NCBI GenBank assembly: GCA_035447925.1
Contig: DAOTHY010000010.1
Span: forward strand, 1-45,314
DNA: 45,314 nt
Reading direction: 5' to 3'
Origin: JASUTC01 sp035447925
GTDB lineage: Bacteria > Thermotogota > Thermotogae > MWEM01
Both the position numbers and the translations under genes were made by a program. The notes under the pieces were generated by a model. It worked only from the letters and a program-made list of their open reading frames with translations. It ran no database searches and had not been told where the DNA came from. Numbering within the stretch: position 1 is the stretch's first letter; each line of letters opens with the position of its first letter. This document shows positions 8,424-17,132 of the stretch, in pieces.

Positions 8424-9139
8424 TCATCACCCCCAATGGTTTGCTCTAAGTATTCTACCATCGTGTTAATGGCGTTCGCCACACCCCTTGGGGTGATGGT
8501 TGCCCCCGTCATGAGATCACTGACGCTGATGATCCCCTCTTTTTTATTGTTTTTTTCCTCGGCAGCGGTCTTTGCAGGGCTCTTGCCGGAATCTTTGTCA
8601 ACGATCACGCCGGCTGTTAATCCCGATTGCGGAATATTGAAAAATCTTTCTTTTACTGCTTCTTCAGCGATTTTAGCCCCTAATCCCGGAGTTTCCTGTG
8701 AATAATCCAATACCTCCAGCCTTAACATCTGTAGGGATCCTTCCTGCTCTACAAACGAACACATGATACTCACATATCCACCGTATCCCACCGATGCGCC
8801 GTTGAAAATGTAAGCCTCTCGGCCGTCCTTCAGAGTAAACTTGTAAGCTGGGGATGAACAGTAACCGTTGTAACGGCTGCTTTCATACAGGTTATCCGAG
8901 TCAACTTTTTTCCAGATTTTCTCATTGAGTTTTTCTTGGGATTGAGGGATATCGCTTTCCTCTATCAGCAATGTTCCGTTGATCGGATCCGTTAAGACGG
9001 TTTTGATGGACTCCAGCTTGACGTTCAATTCCGCCAGAGCTATGGGATCGGCAGTAATAGTGTAAACCGTTGCCAGTAATAGGGCAACAACGATGGAGAA
9101 AGCCATGAGTGTGAAACCTATTTTCAGATAATTGCCCAT
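8420..9139 (-). CDS. rnfG: RnfG, flavoprotein subunit of the Rnf complex
   Basis: 239 residues. One N-terminal transmembrane helix (about 8-28), then a periplasmic FMN-binding domain. The FMN attachment motif is TGAT at 211-214 (DLMTGATITP); in this family the last Thr carries phosphoester-linked FMN added by ApbE. GLGAKI is the usual upstream motif. An unusual Lys/Glu/Ala-rich stretch (about 184-203) sits just before the motif and looks like an insertion. Sits between rnfD and rnfE with overlapping or one-base junctions. ApbE is encoded at 32505 in this window. Confidence 0.94.
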   Translation of the reverse strand: MGNYLKIGFTLMAFSIVVALLLATVYTITADPIALAELNVKLESIKTVLTDPINGTLLIEESDIPQSQEKLNEKIWKKVDSDNLYESSRYNGYCSSPAYKFTLKDGREAYIFNGASVGYGGYVSIMCSFVEQEGSLQMLRLEVLDYSQETPGLGAKIAEEAVKERFFNIPQSGLTAGVIVDKDSGKSPAKTAAEEKNNKKEGIISVSDLMTGATITPRGVANAINTMVEYLEQTIGGDE

Positions 9140-9140
9140 A

Positions 9141-10145
9141 CTATTGCGCCTCCTTTTTCAATGCGCCAAAGGGACGTCTTCGTGTCCACCGGTCAATCAA
9201 AGGTTTGACGGCATTCATGATGAGAATGGAGAAGGCCACACCTTCCGGTAATGCGCCTGCGATACGGATCAGCATGGTGATGATGCCACATCCCATTCCG
9301 TAAATCAGTGACCCTTTCACCGTTGAGGGGCTGGTGACCATATCCGTCGCCATGAACAAGGCTCCCAGCATCAGCCCGCCACCCAGCAGATGATAAAGTG
9401 GAGTGCCGTATTGATCGGGGTTGATGAGATAAAAAACCGAAGAAATGACCAGCACCGTGCCGATATAGGCAACTGGAATATGCCAGGAAACGTGTTTTTT
9501 CACCAATAAATAGACAAATCCTATGATCAACGCCAAGGCGCAGACTTCACCCAATGCCCCGCCGGTGTTGCCCAGGAACATATCCATGTAAGTGTGGTTT
9601 TGCAAAGCGTTTTGAAGTCCGCCTTCTTTTAAAAGCCCCATGGGTGTGGCGCCGGTGACAACAGGGGAAGCGGCAGTTGAAAGTGAATCGATGGTTTTCC
9701 AAATCCCGGGTTTATAGTAATTGCTCATAGCAGCCGGGAAAGAGATGACCAGGAAAATCCTGCCCACCAAAGCCGGGTTAAATGGATTAGAACCCAGTCC
9801 GCCGTAAACGTGCTTTCCAAGACCGATGGCTACCAGAATGCCGATGATGAAGAGGTACCATGGAAAGCCAGCTGGCATATTCATGGCCAACAAAAGACCG
9901 GTGACAGCTGCACTGCCGTCGGGTATGAAATCCTTCTTTTTACGCAGGACTTTCATGATGAACAGTTCCAATGCTTCGGCAACGATCACACCCATCAGAC
10001 ACAGGACCAATGCAGACCAGCCGAATACGAAAACGGAGACGATGACAGCTGGGATAAGAGCGATCAGAACATCCAACATGATCTTGCTGACACTGTCGGA
10101 TGTGCGGATGTGCGGAGCGGATGCGGACGGAAAGATTTGAGCCAT
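9141..10145 (-). CDS. rnfD: RnfD, flavoprotein membrane subunit of the Rnf complex
   Basis: 334 residues, multiple transmembrane helices, normal length. Motifs: SVSKIMLDVLIALIPA near the N-terminus, GLGSNPFNPALVGR in a loop, and the covalent FMN site TGAT at 164-167 (VTGATPMG). The C-terminal segment FGALKKEAQ is cytoplasmic. With RnfG it forms the flavin chain across the membrane. One base separates it from both rnfC and rnfG. Confidence 0.95.
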   Translation of the reverse strand: MAQIFPSASAPHIRTSDSVSKIMLDVLIALIPAVIVSVFVFGWSALVLCLMGVIVAEALELFIMKVLRKKKDFIPDGSAAVTGLLLAMNMPAGFPWYLFIIGILVAIGLGKHVYGGLGSNPFNPALVGRIFLVISFPAAMSNYYKPGIWKTIDSLSTAASPVVTGATPMGLLKEGGLQNALQNHTYMDMFLGNTGGALGEVCALALIIGFVYLLVKKHVSWHIPVAYIGTVLVISSVFYLINPDQYGTPLYHLLGGGLMLGALFMATDMVTSPSTVKGSLIYGMGCGIITMLIRIAGALPEGVAFSILIMNAVKPLIDRWTRRRPFGALKKEAQ

Positions 10146-10146
10146 A

Positions 10147-11466
10147 TCATTTCCTCCCTTTCAACGTATTATAAACTCTTTTTGCCAATTGATAAGTTTT
10201 TACATGATCGATTCTTGCCGGGCAGATGTAAGCGCATGCACCGCATTCAATACATGAAAACAGGTTCATTTCCACGGCGTCATTGTATTTCTTGGCCTCA
10301 CATAGTTTCACCAGAAAATTAGGTTCCAAAGCCATGGGACAGACCTCGACGCACTGATTGCAGTTGATGCAAGGTTTTGAGGGTCTTGGTGCTTTATCGG
10401 GTTTTGGCAAGACCAGTATTCCGGATGTGCTTTTCATTACCGGTGTTTCAGTGGAAGTAAGAGCGGGTCCTGTCATGGGACCTCCGGCGATGACCTTTTC
10501 AGGCTCACCCTTGTAACCGCCTGCGTACTGTATGAGTTCTGATATGGGAGTGCCAATTCTGACCATGACGTTTTTGGGATTGTTGATGCCTTCACCGGTA
10601 ATGGTTACCCCTCTTTCAATCAACGGCATGCCATTTGTGACGGCTTGCGAAGTGGCAACAGCTGTTCCCACGTTATTCATAACCACACCGATATCGATGG
10701 GCAGCCCGCCAACCGGTACCTTTCTTCTGGTCGTGGTGTAAATCAGTTGTTTTTCAGCTCCCTGCGGGTATTTTGTTTTAACACCGATTACGTCAATATG
10801 ATCATCGTGAGAAGCCATTTTCCGCATATTGTCAATGGCATCGGGTTTGTTGGTTTCGATGCCGATGATACCCTTTTTAGCGCCTGCGATTTTCATGAGA
10901 ATCCGCAATCCATTCAGGATTTCTTCGCCTTTTTCAAGCATCAAACGGTGATCGATGGTCAAATAAGGTTCACATTCAGCACCGTTGATAATCACTAGGT
11001 CTGCCGGTTTAACCAGTGTCGTGTTGTATTTCACATGTGTGGGGAATGCTGCTCCACCCAAACCCACAATTCCGGCATCCAGGATCCTTTGATACAGTTC
11101 TTCACGCCCGGCAGTGGTAAAGTCAATTGAGGGCATCAGTTGCCATTCATCTTCAGCTGTTCTTTCAATGACAATAACATCCAATTTTTTCTTCTGAGCC
11201 GGATGCATCATCTTGATGATTTCTTTGACAGTACCCGTTACGGGAGCATGTAAAGGAACCGAGACCTTACCGCAAGGCTCGGCAATGACCTGTCCTGTTT
11301 TAACTTTGTCGCCTGGTTCACATAGAAGTTTTGGTGGCGCTCCGAGATTTTGATGCACAAAACAATACACCGTCTTTGGCAAAGGCATTCTTTCCAAAGG
11401 GGCGCTTTGAGATAACTCTTTCATTTCCGGGGGGTGAATTCCACCGGGGAAAGTCAATACCGCCAT
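10147..11466 (-). CDS. rnfC: RnfC, NADH/NAD-binding subunit of the Rnf complex
   Basis: 439 residues, typical length. N-terminal barrel-sandwich region (FPGGIHPP; LCEPGDKVKTGQVI), a Complex-I 51-kDa-like NAD/FMN-binding core (GIVGLGGAAFPTHVK and the INGAECEPYLT motif), then two [4Fe-4S] ferredoxin motifs, CINCNQCVEVCP and CIECGACAYICP. It is the peripheral cytoplasmic subunit where NAD+ is reduced or NADH oxidised. First gene of rnfCDGEAB; GGGAGG lies eleven bases before ATG 11466. No convincing promoter was found in the 80 bases upstream. Confidence 0.95.
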   Translation of the reverse strand: MAVLTFPGGIHPPEMKELSQSAPLERMPLPKTVYCFVHQNLGAPPKLLCEPGDKVKTGQVIAEPCGKVSVPLHAPVTGTVKEIIKMMHPAQKKKLDVIVIERTAEDEWQLMPSIDFTTAGREELYQRILDAGIVGLGGAAFPTHVKYNTTLVKPADLVIINGAECEPYLTIDHRLMLEKGEEILNGLRILMKIAGAKKGIIGIETNKPDAIDNMRKMASHDDHIDVIGVKTKYPQGAEKQLIYTTTRRKVPVGGLPIDIGVVMNNVGTAVATSQAVTNGMPLIERGVTITGEGINNPKNVMVRIGTPISELIQYAGGYKGEPEKVIAGGPMTGPALTSTETPVMKSTSGILVLPKPDKAPRPSKPCINCNQCVEVCPMALEPNFLVKLCEAKKYNDAVEMNLFSCIECGACAYICPARIDHVKTYQLAKRVYNTLKGRK

Positions 11467-11549
11467 TTTGTTCTGTTCCTCCCTTCAATCAATCACAATC
11501 TTCTCAACATCTTACATTTGGAATTTCATTATTTTATGGAATAGAGGTT

Positions 11550-12575
11550 TCATATTCCGCTTATTTGGACTTTTAACCATTTTTTCATGGCCTTTAACCG
11601 GGCCTGATTTCGGTTCATAAATTGCGCATTGTTTTGTTCAAAATTAATTTCTTTCAGTTTCGAAAAAGCGTAAGCGATTTCTGAAATGGATTTATCTTTA
11701 AAAAAGGCATGATAGCCTTCCATATCTGAGAAATAGGAACGCATTTTGAACGTGTCCGAACTTAAAAAAGGAATACCAAAATGGGAAGCAATGATGGAAC
11801 CGTGAAGCCTTTCCGAGATAATCAGAGAGCAAGAAGAGGCCTGGTCCGTGATCTCGTTCACTTCTCCCACTTTAACGGCAGAATCAAAGTGTTTTCCAAA
11901 ACGTTGTCCCGACAGTTCTGCGGCACCTAAATCCTGCTCAGGAAAAGCAACAAAAAAATGAACTTCATTTAGTCCCTCTTCTTTAAATGGTTGAACAAAA
12001 TCTTCCGGATTCAGCCAAGGGCGTTTGAGAAAAACGCCGATTCTTGAAGGTATTCTTTTCGAGGGTAAACGGTTTTGTAAAAAATAATACCCCAAATCGG
12101 TTCCGCGCCGGTGCCGTTCACTGCATGTTCTTGCATAGCGATAAGAAATCGTATCACGAAAATAACCGGTGCATAACTCGTTGCTTAAAATCTTTCTCAA
12201 ACGAGCATAATTCTTTTTGGAATGGATTCGACCGATTCCATGACCTAACAAATACACCGGTTTTTTGTAAAACAGAGCGGTTGATACAAGGCATCTATAG
12301 TAAAGGAAACTCCTTGTGCTGGTTTCATCCTGGAAGATGTTTCCTCCCCCGCCTATGATCATGTCGGATTCTTTGATCGCTTTGAAAATGGTTATCGGCG
12401 AGTTTCTTGGGATATGCTTGATCATGATACCACCGATTTTTCTGGACCCCGCTTTCGGGTACAGAAGATTCAATTCTTGAATCCCCACTTCTTTCAGTAG
12501 CTTGATGATGCTTCTGAAAAGCATTTCATCACCGTAATTGTTCATTCCGTAATATCCGAACAAAAAGATTCTGAT
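11550..12575 (-). CDS. Polysaccharide pyruvyl transferase, CsaB-like
   Basis: 341 residues from the proposed start. Begins IRIFLFGYYGMNNYGDE, matching the GYYGxxNxGDE nucleotide-binding signature of the CsaB/WcaK family, with the DMIIGGGGNIFQDE motif and C-terminal ISERLHGSIIASHFGIP typical of the GT-B-like fold. These enzymes move pyruvate from phosphoenolpyruvate onto a cell-wall or secreted polysaccharide, often anchoring S-layer proteins. The frame is open up to a TTG at 12683, but that codon lies at the expected transcription start of the TATAAT at 12687-12692. The only good ribosome site, GGGAGG, precedes an ATC codon at 12575, exactly where the family N-terminus should begin. So the start is either a rare ATC, a sequencing error for ATG, or TTG 12683. 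Confidence 0.82.
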   Translation of the reverse strand: MRIFLFGYYGMNNYGDEMLFRSIIKLLKEVGIQELNLLYPKAGSRKIGGIMIKHIPRNSPITIFKAIKESDMIIGGGGNIFQDETSTRSFLYYRCLVSTALFYKKPVYLLGHGIGRIHSKKNYARLRKILSNELCTGYFRDTISYRYARTCSERHRRGTDLGYYFLQNRLPSKRIPSRIGVFLKRPWLNPEDFVQPFKEEGLNEVHFFVAFPEQDLGAAELSGQRFGKHFDSAVKVGEVNEITDQASSCSLIISERLHGSIIASHFGIPFLSSDTFKMRSYFSDMEGYHAFFKDKSISEIAYAFSKLKEINFEQNNAQFMNRNQARLKAMKKWLKVQISGI

Positions 12576-12686
12576 GACTTTCCTCCCGTTGCCGAACAAT
12601 TTGGATTCACGAAATCGTTTGCACGATCCAACAATAGACAAGAATCCTTTTTGTTCCAGTGGATGTTTAATGTAATCGACCAAAGG

Positions 12687-12692
12687 ATTATA
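12687..12692 (-). promoter_or_regulatory. -10 element upstream of the csaB-like gene
   Basis: Minus-strand TATAAT at 12692-12687. Only a weak -35 (TTCATT-like) lies about 17 bases upstream. Transcription would start around 12680. Confidence 0.5.
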
Positions 12693-12825
12693 ACACGCAA
12701 CAAATGAGAAATGAAAAGGTGGTATGAAAAAGTGATCGTTTGATGTGAATGGATGAAGATTTATTAAGACTGGAGTGTACTTGAGATATCGGGCCTTTTT
12801 TACAGAATGTTAATTTACAGGGGTG

Positions 12826-12861
12826 TTGACCTGGACCTGAGTTGAGATAGTACACTATACT
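12826..12861 (+). promoter_or_regulatory. Possible promoter of the 39-residue peptide gene
   Basis: TTGACC at 12826-12831 is a good -35. Candidate -10 elements are TACACT (12851-12856, spacing 19) or TATACT (12856-12861, spacing 24), neither ideally spaced. A leader of about 75 bases, purine-rich, would precede the start codon. Confidence 0.4.
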
Positions 12862-12938
12862 TGAAGATCGTTGAGAGAATTTAAAAAAAGGTTCTTCAAA
12901 CGAAGAAAGAAAAAAAATAATCCAGGAGGTGTAGAAAA

Positions 12939-13058
12939 ATGAAAAAACAGATCAAAAGAATTGACAGAATCAGGAAGAATGCAAACGTTCAGAGCAGTTT
13001 CGACCGACTGATGGAACAGAACAGCCTCAGGGTTTACGACCTCATCAACAGGTTCTAA
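12939..13058 (+). CDS. Stand-alone 39-residue basic peptide, unknown function
   Basis: ATG 12939 is preceded by an excellent AGGAGGTG ribosome site (12924-12931) with a seven-base spacer and ends at TAA 13056-13058. The product starts MKKQIKRIDRIRKN and ends RVYDLINRF. It has ten Lys/Arg against four Asp/Glu (net about +6) and no hydrophobic membrane span; the first half looks like a basic amphipathic helix. A possible promoter lies upstream and a strong intrinsic terminator 75 bases downstream, so it appears to be a monocistronic gene lying between two minus-strand genes. I do not recognise a family. Alternatives are a small regulatory RNA with an incidental frame, a nucleic-acid-binding microprotein, or a toxin-like peptide. 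Confidence 0.68.
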   Translation: MKKQIKRIDRIRKNANVQSSFDRLMEQNSLRVYDLINRF

Positions 13059-13133
13059 CATTAAGAAAAGCAGCATCCGGAAAAGCAGAGAAAGACAACG
13101 ACGAACAACACTTCACATAGATTGCACTCCTTT

Positions 13134-13159
13134 AACCCTCCAGAGCGGAGGGTTTTTTT
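13134..13159 (+). terminator. Strong intrinsic terminator of the small-peptide transcript
   Basis: Stem AACCCTCC (13134-13141) with GGAGGGTT (13147-13154), loop AGAGC, followed by a run of seven T (13153-13159). A textbook plus-strand terminator with no annotated plus-strand gene upstream other than the 39-residue frame. Confidence 0.88.
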
Positions 13160-13207
13160 CATGGGGCTTTGGATTCGACTCGTTTTGCTCTGGCGATGAT
13201 TTTAGAC

Positions 13208-15172
13208 TTATTCGTTCTCAAATGGTAGCGTCAGATTAAAGCAAAAGGTACTACCCTTACCTTCTTCGGATTCAAAGGTGAGTGCGGAGCTCATCATGTG
13301 TAACAGGCGATTGGTGATTGCCAGACCTAATCCGGTTCCACCGAATTTCCGTGTGATGGAATAATCTTCCTGATTAAAGGCTTCAAATATCTTCTCACGA
13401 TTTTCTTCCTTGATTCCGATCCCGGTATCCTGTACACAAAAAAGCAAACTTACCCTTTGATTAGCCGAGTCGATCGAGAGGGTGTTGACCCTGAGTGTGA
13501 CGGTTCCTTTTTCTGTGAATTTGACTGCGTTTCCGATCAGGTTGAGCAGTATTTGCTTTAATCGATTCAAATCTGCAACGACATATTTGGGGATATCACC
13601 CGAAAGCTCTTCAAATAAACGATTTCCCCTTTCATAGGCCTTGAATCGGATGAGGTTGAGAGTGTCTTCGATGAGTTGTGTTAAGGAGAGCTTTTCGGGG
13701 AATAATTCCAGTTTGTTGGCTTCGATTTTTGAAAAATCCAGGATATCGTTGATAATGGACAACAACGACTCTCCGGCATTGACGATGATATCGGCATATT
13801 TTTTTTGGGTGCTATCCAAAGCCGTATCATGAAGTAACTCACTGAATCCGATGATGGCATTCAGAGGAGTTCTCAGTTCATGGCTCATATTGGCCAAAAA
13901 TTCACTTTTTGCCTTGCTTGCTGCCAACGCCTGTTCTTTTGCAATGACTATTTCTCGCTCTGCCCGTTTCTTTTCTGTAATATCGTGAACAATGTTATGA
14001 ATCATCTTTTTGCCGTCTATGATAACCAGACTGCTGAAAACCTCTACGTCTACGAATGTTCCGTCGGCCCGTTTATTATTAAATTCAAAGTAAGCTTTTC
14101 CGTTTTCGATAGCTTTTTTTAGTTCTATTAATGTCTTTCTGGATGGATGGGCTCTTAAATCACCGACATTCATTCGCCTTAACGTATCAACAGACCATCC
14201 GTAGAAATCAACTGCCGCTTGATTGGCATCTACGATCATACCGGTTTCGGGATCAAGAATTAGCTGTATGGCTGATTGGCCTTCAAAAAGTGTTCTGAAT
14301 TTTGTTTCGCTTTCCCGAAGGGCTTCCTCCGTCTTTTTTTGTTTGGTGATATCAGTGGTGGTGACATAGACTCTGGTCAGTGTCTCTTTGTATTTTTCAG
14401 GAATTCTGATCTCAATGATGACGTTTTTAATACCTTGATTGAATGTGTTGGTTTCGTGTTCCATGCGGAAGTAAAGTTTTCTGTCTGCCACAGCCTTTAA
14501 AATCCGAATGTAATTATTGATGGCCCTTTGAGTGAACAGTTGATGGGCATGTTCGATCAGATAGGCTTTTGATGGGGCGCCGTAAAAGTCGAGAGAATAG
14601 TCGTTGACATCAACGATCTTCATTTTGGCAAAACAATTGATAACCTCTTTGGGGTTGTTTACAAAAAAAACTTCCAGGTCTTTGTGCTGTCTTTTTAAAC
14701 GGTTCAAGTGTTCTCTGACTTGTGAAAGATCTTCTTCCCAGATGACCACAGGCGAATTGTCAAACAACTGACGATACCTTTCCCGGCTTTCCTGAAGGTG
14801 TTTTTCCGCTTGTTTTCTTTCCGTGATGACTTCGGTGTATAAAACAATCCCGCCAATCTCTTGATTTGGCAAATACCAGGGGCGGCACTCCCATCGGGTA
14901 TATTCAACAGATCCGTCTGCCTTTTCATAATAGTCTTCTTCTGAACGGGTGACTTCTCCATTTAATGCCCGACGATGGCTTTCACGCCATTTTTCAGGAA
15001 TATCCGGAAAAGCCTCGTAATGATATTTTCCGATGATGTCTTTTTCTTCAAGCTTGTAATCTTTTAAGAAGCGCTCGCTGACGTAGATATACCTGAGATG
15101 CTTATCCAAAACCGTTATAGCGTTAGGATCGTGTTTGATGATATACTGCATTAAATCATAGGATTGTTCCAC
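13208..15172 (-). CDS. Cytoplasmic PAS sensor histidine kinase
   Basis: 654 residues, no membrane segment. Three PAS regions: about 5-120 (with a PAC-type end TEVITERKQAE), about 128-280 and about 288-405. Then HisKA with MSHELRTPLNAIIGFSEL (phospho-His about 431) and HATPase with LLNLIGNAVKFTEKG, DTGIGI and GGTGLGLAIT. Unlike the kinase at 512-3367 it has no receiver domain, so it must act on a separate response regulator or phosphotransfer protein, none of which is adjacent. The kinase core closely resembles that of the hybrid kinase, suggesting paralogy. The start is GTG 15172, supported by GGGAGGG seven bases upstream. Confidence 0.93.
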   Translation of the reverse strand: MEQSYDLMQYIIKHDPNAITVLDKHLRYIYVSERFLKDYKLEEKDIIGKYHYEAFPDIPEKWRESHRRALNGEVTRSEEDYYEKADGSVEYTRWECRPWYLPNQEIGGIVLYTEVITERKQAEKHLQESRERYRQLFDNSPVVIWEEDLSQVREHLNRLKRQHKDLEVFFVNNPKEVINCFAKMKIVDVNDYSLDFYGAPSKAYLIEHAHQLFTQRAINNYIRILKAVADRKLYFRMEHETNTFNQGIKNVIIEIRIPEKYKETLTRVYVTTTDITKQKKTEEALRESETKFRTLFEGQSAIQLILDPETGMIVDANQAAVDFYGWSVDTLRRMNVGDLRAHPSRKTLIELKKAIENGKAYFEFNNKRADGTFVDVEVFSSLVIIDGKKMIHNIVHDITEKKRAEREIVIAKEQALAASKAKSEFLANMSHELRTPLNAIIGFSELLHDTALDSTQKKYADIIVNAGESLLSIINDILDFSKIEANKLELFPEKLSLTQLIEDTLNLIRFKAYERGNRLFEELSGDIPKYVVADLNRLKQILLNLIGNAVKFTEKGTVTLRVNTLSIDSANQRVSLLFCVQDTGIGIKEENREKIFEAFNQEDYSITRKFGGTGLGLAITNRLLHMMSSALTFESEEGKGSTFCFNLTLPFENE

Positions 15173-15324
15173 GGTTGAACCCTCCCGAGTGACGGATAAC
15201 CTATTGTACCATGAGAAAGCACAGAAAGGGAATGGCTAAGCATTGATTCACAAGGGTTAGTTGGTTTGAAGTGCTTTCTGTTTGAGGAAATTGTCGGATA
15301 AAAAAAGCGATTTAGGTTTTTTTG

Positions 15325-15333
15325 TGATACACT
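15325..15333 (+). promoter_or_regulatory. Extended -10 promoter of the ABC importer operon
   Basis: TG-A-TACACT at 15325-15333 fits an extended -10 element; no good -35 at 17 bases. Transcription would start near 15340, within the palindrome described next. Confidence 0.5.
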
Positions 15334-15339
15334 ACTGAT

Positions 15340-15355
15340 TGAGAATCAATTCTCA
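15340..15355 (+). promoter_or_regulatory. 7-2-7 palindrome, probable operator of the ABC importer operon
   Basis: TGAGAAT-CA-ATTCTCA is a perfect inverted repeat lying on the predicted transcription start, about 88 bases before the substrate-binding protein gene. The half-site resembles Fur-family sites (TGATAAT/TGAGAAT), but those are normally 7-1-7, so the identity of the regulator is uncertain. Position suggests repression. Confidence 0.55.
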
Positions 15356-15442
15356 TATGACGATAACCCTGCTTGAATTAGGATCAAGTGTTAGGGAGAA
15401 AAACGTCTTATACGGTATCGATTAATTTGCTAAAGGGGGAAA

Positions 15443-16363
15443 ATGATGAAAAAAGGTTTAATGATGCTGGTTTTTTTAACGATGATGATGGTGATGGTTT
15501 TTTCCCAAGTTAACGTTTTATCACCGGTAGGGCCTACGATTGTTTCACTGGTGGGAATTTTAGAGGACAAAGTTGAGACACAATCGCAGATGAATATTGC
15601 ATTCTGGAGCTCATTCGATCAGATTACCGCACAGCTGGTGACAAAAGATGTAGATATTGTGATTACGCCGGTTGCTTTGGGTGAATTGCTGTATGATAAG
15701 GGAATGGATGTTCAGTTAGCGGCTGTAACGCTATGGAAGAGCTTTTATCTTGTTACGAAAGACATCAAAGTTGAAACGATGAAAGACCTGGCAGGTGTTG
15801 AGATCTACACGCCTCAGGGACAGGGTCAAACCGGAGATGTCTTAATGCGATACGAATTTAACCGTCTTGGCGTTGATCGTGTTAATATTAAATACGCCAC
15901 CGCACCGGAAATCATCGGTTTAATGGTTGCCGGGAAGATAAAGGCGGCCGTTTTGCCGGAGCCTTTTGTTTCTTTAGCCTTGACTAAAGTACAGGGCAGT
16001 CAGATTGCTTTGGATATGCAACAAATTTGGGGAGATGCCACAGGCGTTTACAGGGTGCCTATAACGGGTGTGTTTGTGAGAAAAGAGGCATTGGAAGAGA
16101 GACCTTTGGAAATTGTCTCCGCTTTGAATTCGGTCAAAGATTCGATTCACTTTGCCATGAACAACGTGGATGAAGCGGTTGAATTGACCACGAAGTATTT
16201 CAGTGGAATGCCTGCACCCATCATGAAACAATCTCTTGCCAGATCTTTATACAGCTATTCAACGGTTCTTAAAGTCAAGGATGAAGTACAGCGCTTTATG
16301 GAACAAGTCAATGCCGTCGATTCGTCCATACCGGTACCTAATGAGGGCTTTTACGCACAATAA
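15443..16363 (+). CDS. ABC importer substrate-binding protein, NMT1/Tau-like family
   Basis: 306 residues with an N-terminal signal peptide (basic start then about 20 hydrophobic residues ending near FSQ), so exported. The body follows the NMT1/SsuA-like type II binding fold: DIVITPVALGELLYDKG, LAGVEIYTPQGQGQTGD, and VAGKIKAAVLPEPFVSLAL, where the 'LPEP' motif is characteristic. The family binds sulfonates, nitrate, thiamine precursors and other small organics; the ligand here is unknown. AAAGGGGGA precedes two ATGs (15443, 15446); either may be used. First gene of a four-gene operon. Confidence 0.88.
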   Translation: MMKKGLMMLVFLTMMMVMVFSQVNVLSPVGPTIVSLVGILEDKVETQSQMNIAFWSSFDQITAQLVTKDVDIVITPVALGELLYDKGMDVQLAAVTLWKSFYLVTKDIKVETMKDLAGVEIYTPQGQGQTGDVLMRYEFNRLGVDRVNIKYATAPEIIGLMVAGKIKAAVLPEPFVSLALTKVQGSQIALDMQQIWGDATGVYRVPITGVFVRKEALEERPLEIVSALNSVKDSIHFAMNNVDEAVELTTKYFSGMPAPIMKQSLARSLYSYSTVLKVKDEVQRFMEQVNAVDSSIPVPNEGFYAQ

Positions 16364-17132
16364 GCCTCTTTCAAAAGATAAAAGGCGCATACCCGACTGG
16401 TTGGTCGGGGTGTGCCTTTTGTTTTTATTCTGGTGGATAATGTCGTTGATTGTTGCTCAGCCGCTGATCATCCCATCTCCGTTTGAAGTATTGGCAAAGA
16501 TTGTACAAGCGTTTCAATCAGGTAAGTTGTTACCGGCATTGTTTCTGACTTTTCTAAAATCCATTGAAGGGTTGGGGATTGCCCTGTTGATTGGTACACC
16601 CATTGGAATTGTGATGGGTGTTTCCAAAAGATTTGAAGAGTGGATCAAACCCTCGACTATGGTATTGCGTTCGATGCCCATTGTCTCCTGGTTATCCAGT
16701 GTGATTGTTATTTGGGGAATGGGATGGCAGGCACCGGTTTTCATCATTGTCACCACGCTTTTGCCTTTGATCATCTACAATATCGCTCAAGGGGTCAAGA
16801 GCATCGATGTGAAGCTCATCGAGATGGCGCATGTTTATCAAGTGCCCAGATCGAGGATTTTCAGGCAGGTTTATTTGGGATCCATCGTTCCGTTTTTGCT
16901 TTCATCGGTAAGGGTGAGTTTGGGCACCATGTGGAAAGTGGCGATTGTTGCTGAATTTATGGCTGGAGACAGCGGTCTTGGAATTCATATTTCCTGGGCA
17001 AAATTTTATCTGGAAACCCCCACAGTATTTGCTTTTACTTCGGTGGCCGTTATTTCAGGGTTCTTGCTGGAATATCTGTTTGACCGGATTATCAACCGAT
17101 TGTATGAGAAAGGATACGGCATATGGACATAA
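16341..17132 (+). CDS. ABC importer permease, SsuC/TauC-like
   Basis: 263 residues with six predicted membrane helices. The EAA-loop region EMAHVYQVPRSRIFRQVYLG and following SIVPFLLSSVRVSLGTMWKVAIVAEFM are typical of the BPD_transp_1 domain of nitrate/sulfonate/bicarbonate/thiamine-precursor systems. The frame is open further upstream (16236), but ATG 16341 gives the normal family length and overlaps the end of the binding-protein gene by 23 bases, consistent with coupling. It overlaps the ATPase gene by ten bases. Confidence 0.88.
   Translation: MRAFTHNKPLSKDKRRIPDWLVGVCLLFLFWWIMSLIVAQPLIIPSPFEVLAKIVQAFQSGKLLPALFLTFLKSIEGLGIALLIGTPIGIVMGVSKRFEEWIKPSTMVLRSMPIVSWLSSVIVIWGMGWQAPVFIIVTTLLPLIIYNIAQGVKSIDVKLIEMAHVYQVPRSRIFRQVYLGSIVPFLLSSVRVSLGTMWKVAIVAEFMAGDSGLGIHISWAKFYLETPTVFAFTSVAVISGFLLEYLFDRIINRLYEKGYGIWT

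Noticed and set aside
15340..15355. Calling the palindrome a Fur box
   Set aside because: Half-sites resemble Fur sites but the spacing is 7-2-7 rather than 7-1-7 and no iron-specific gene is in the operon, so it was left as an unassigned operator.
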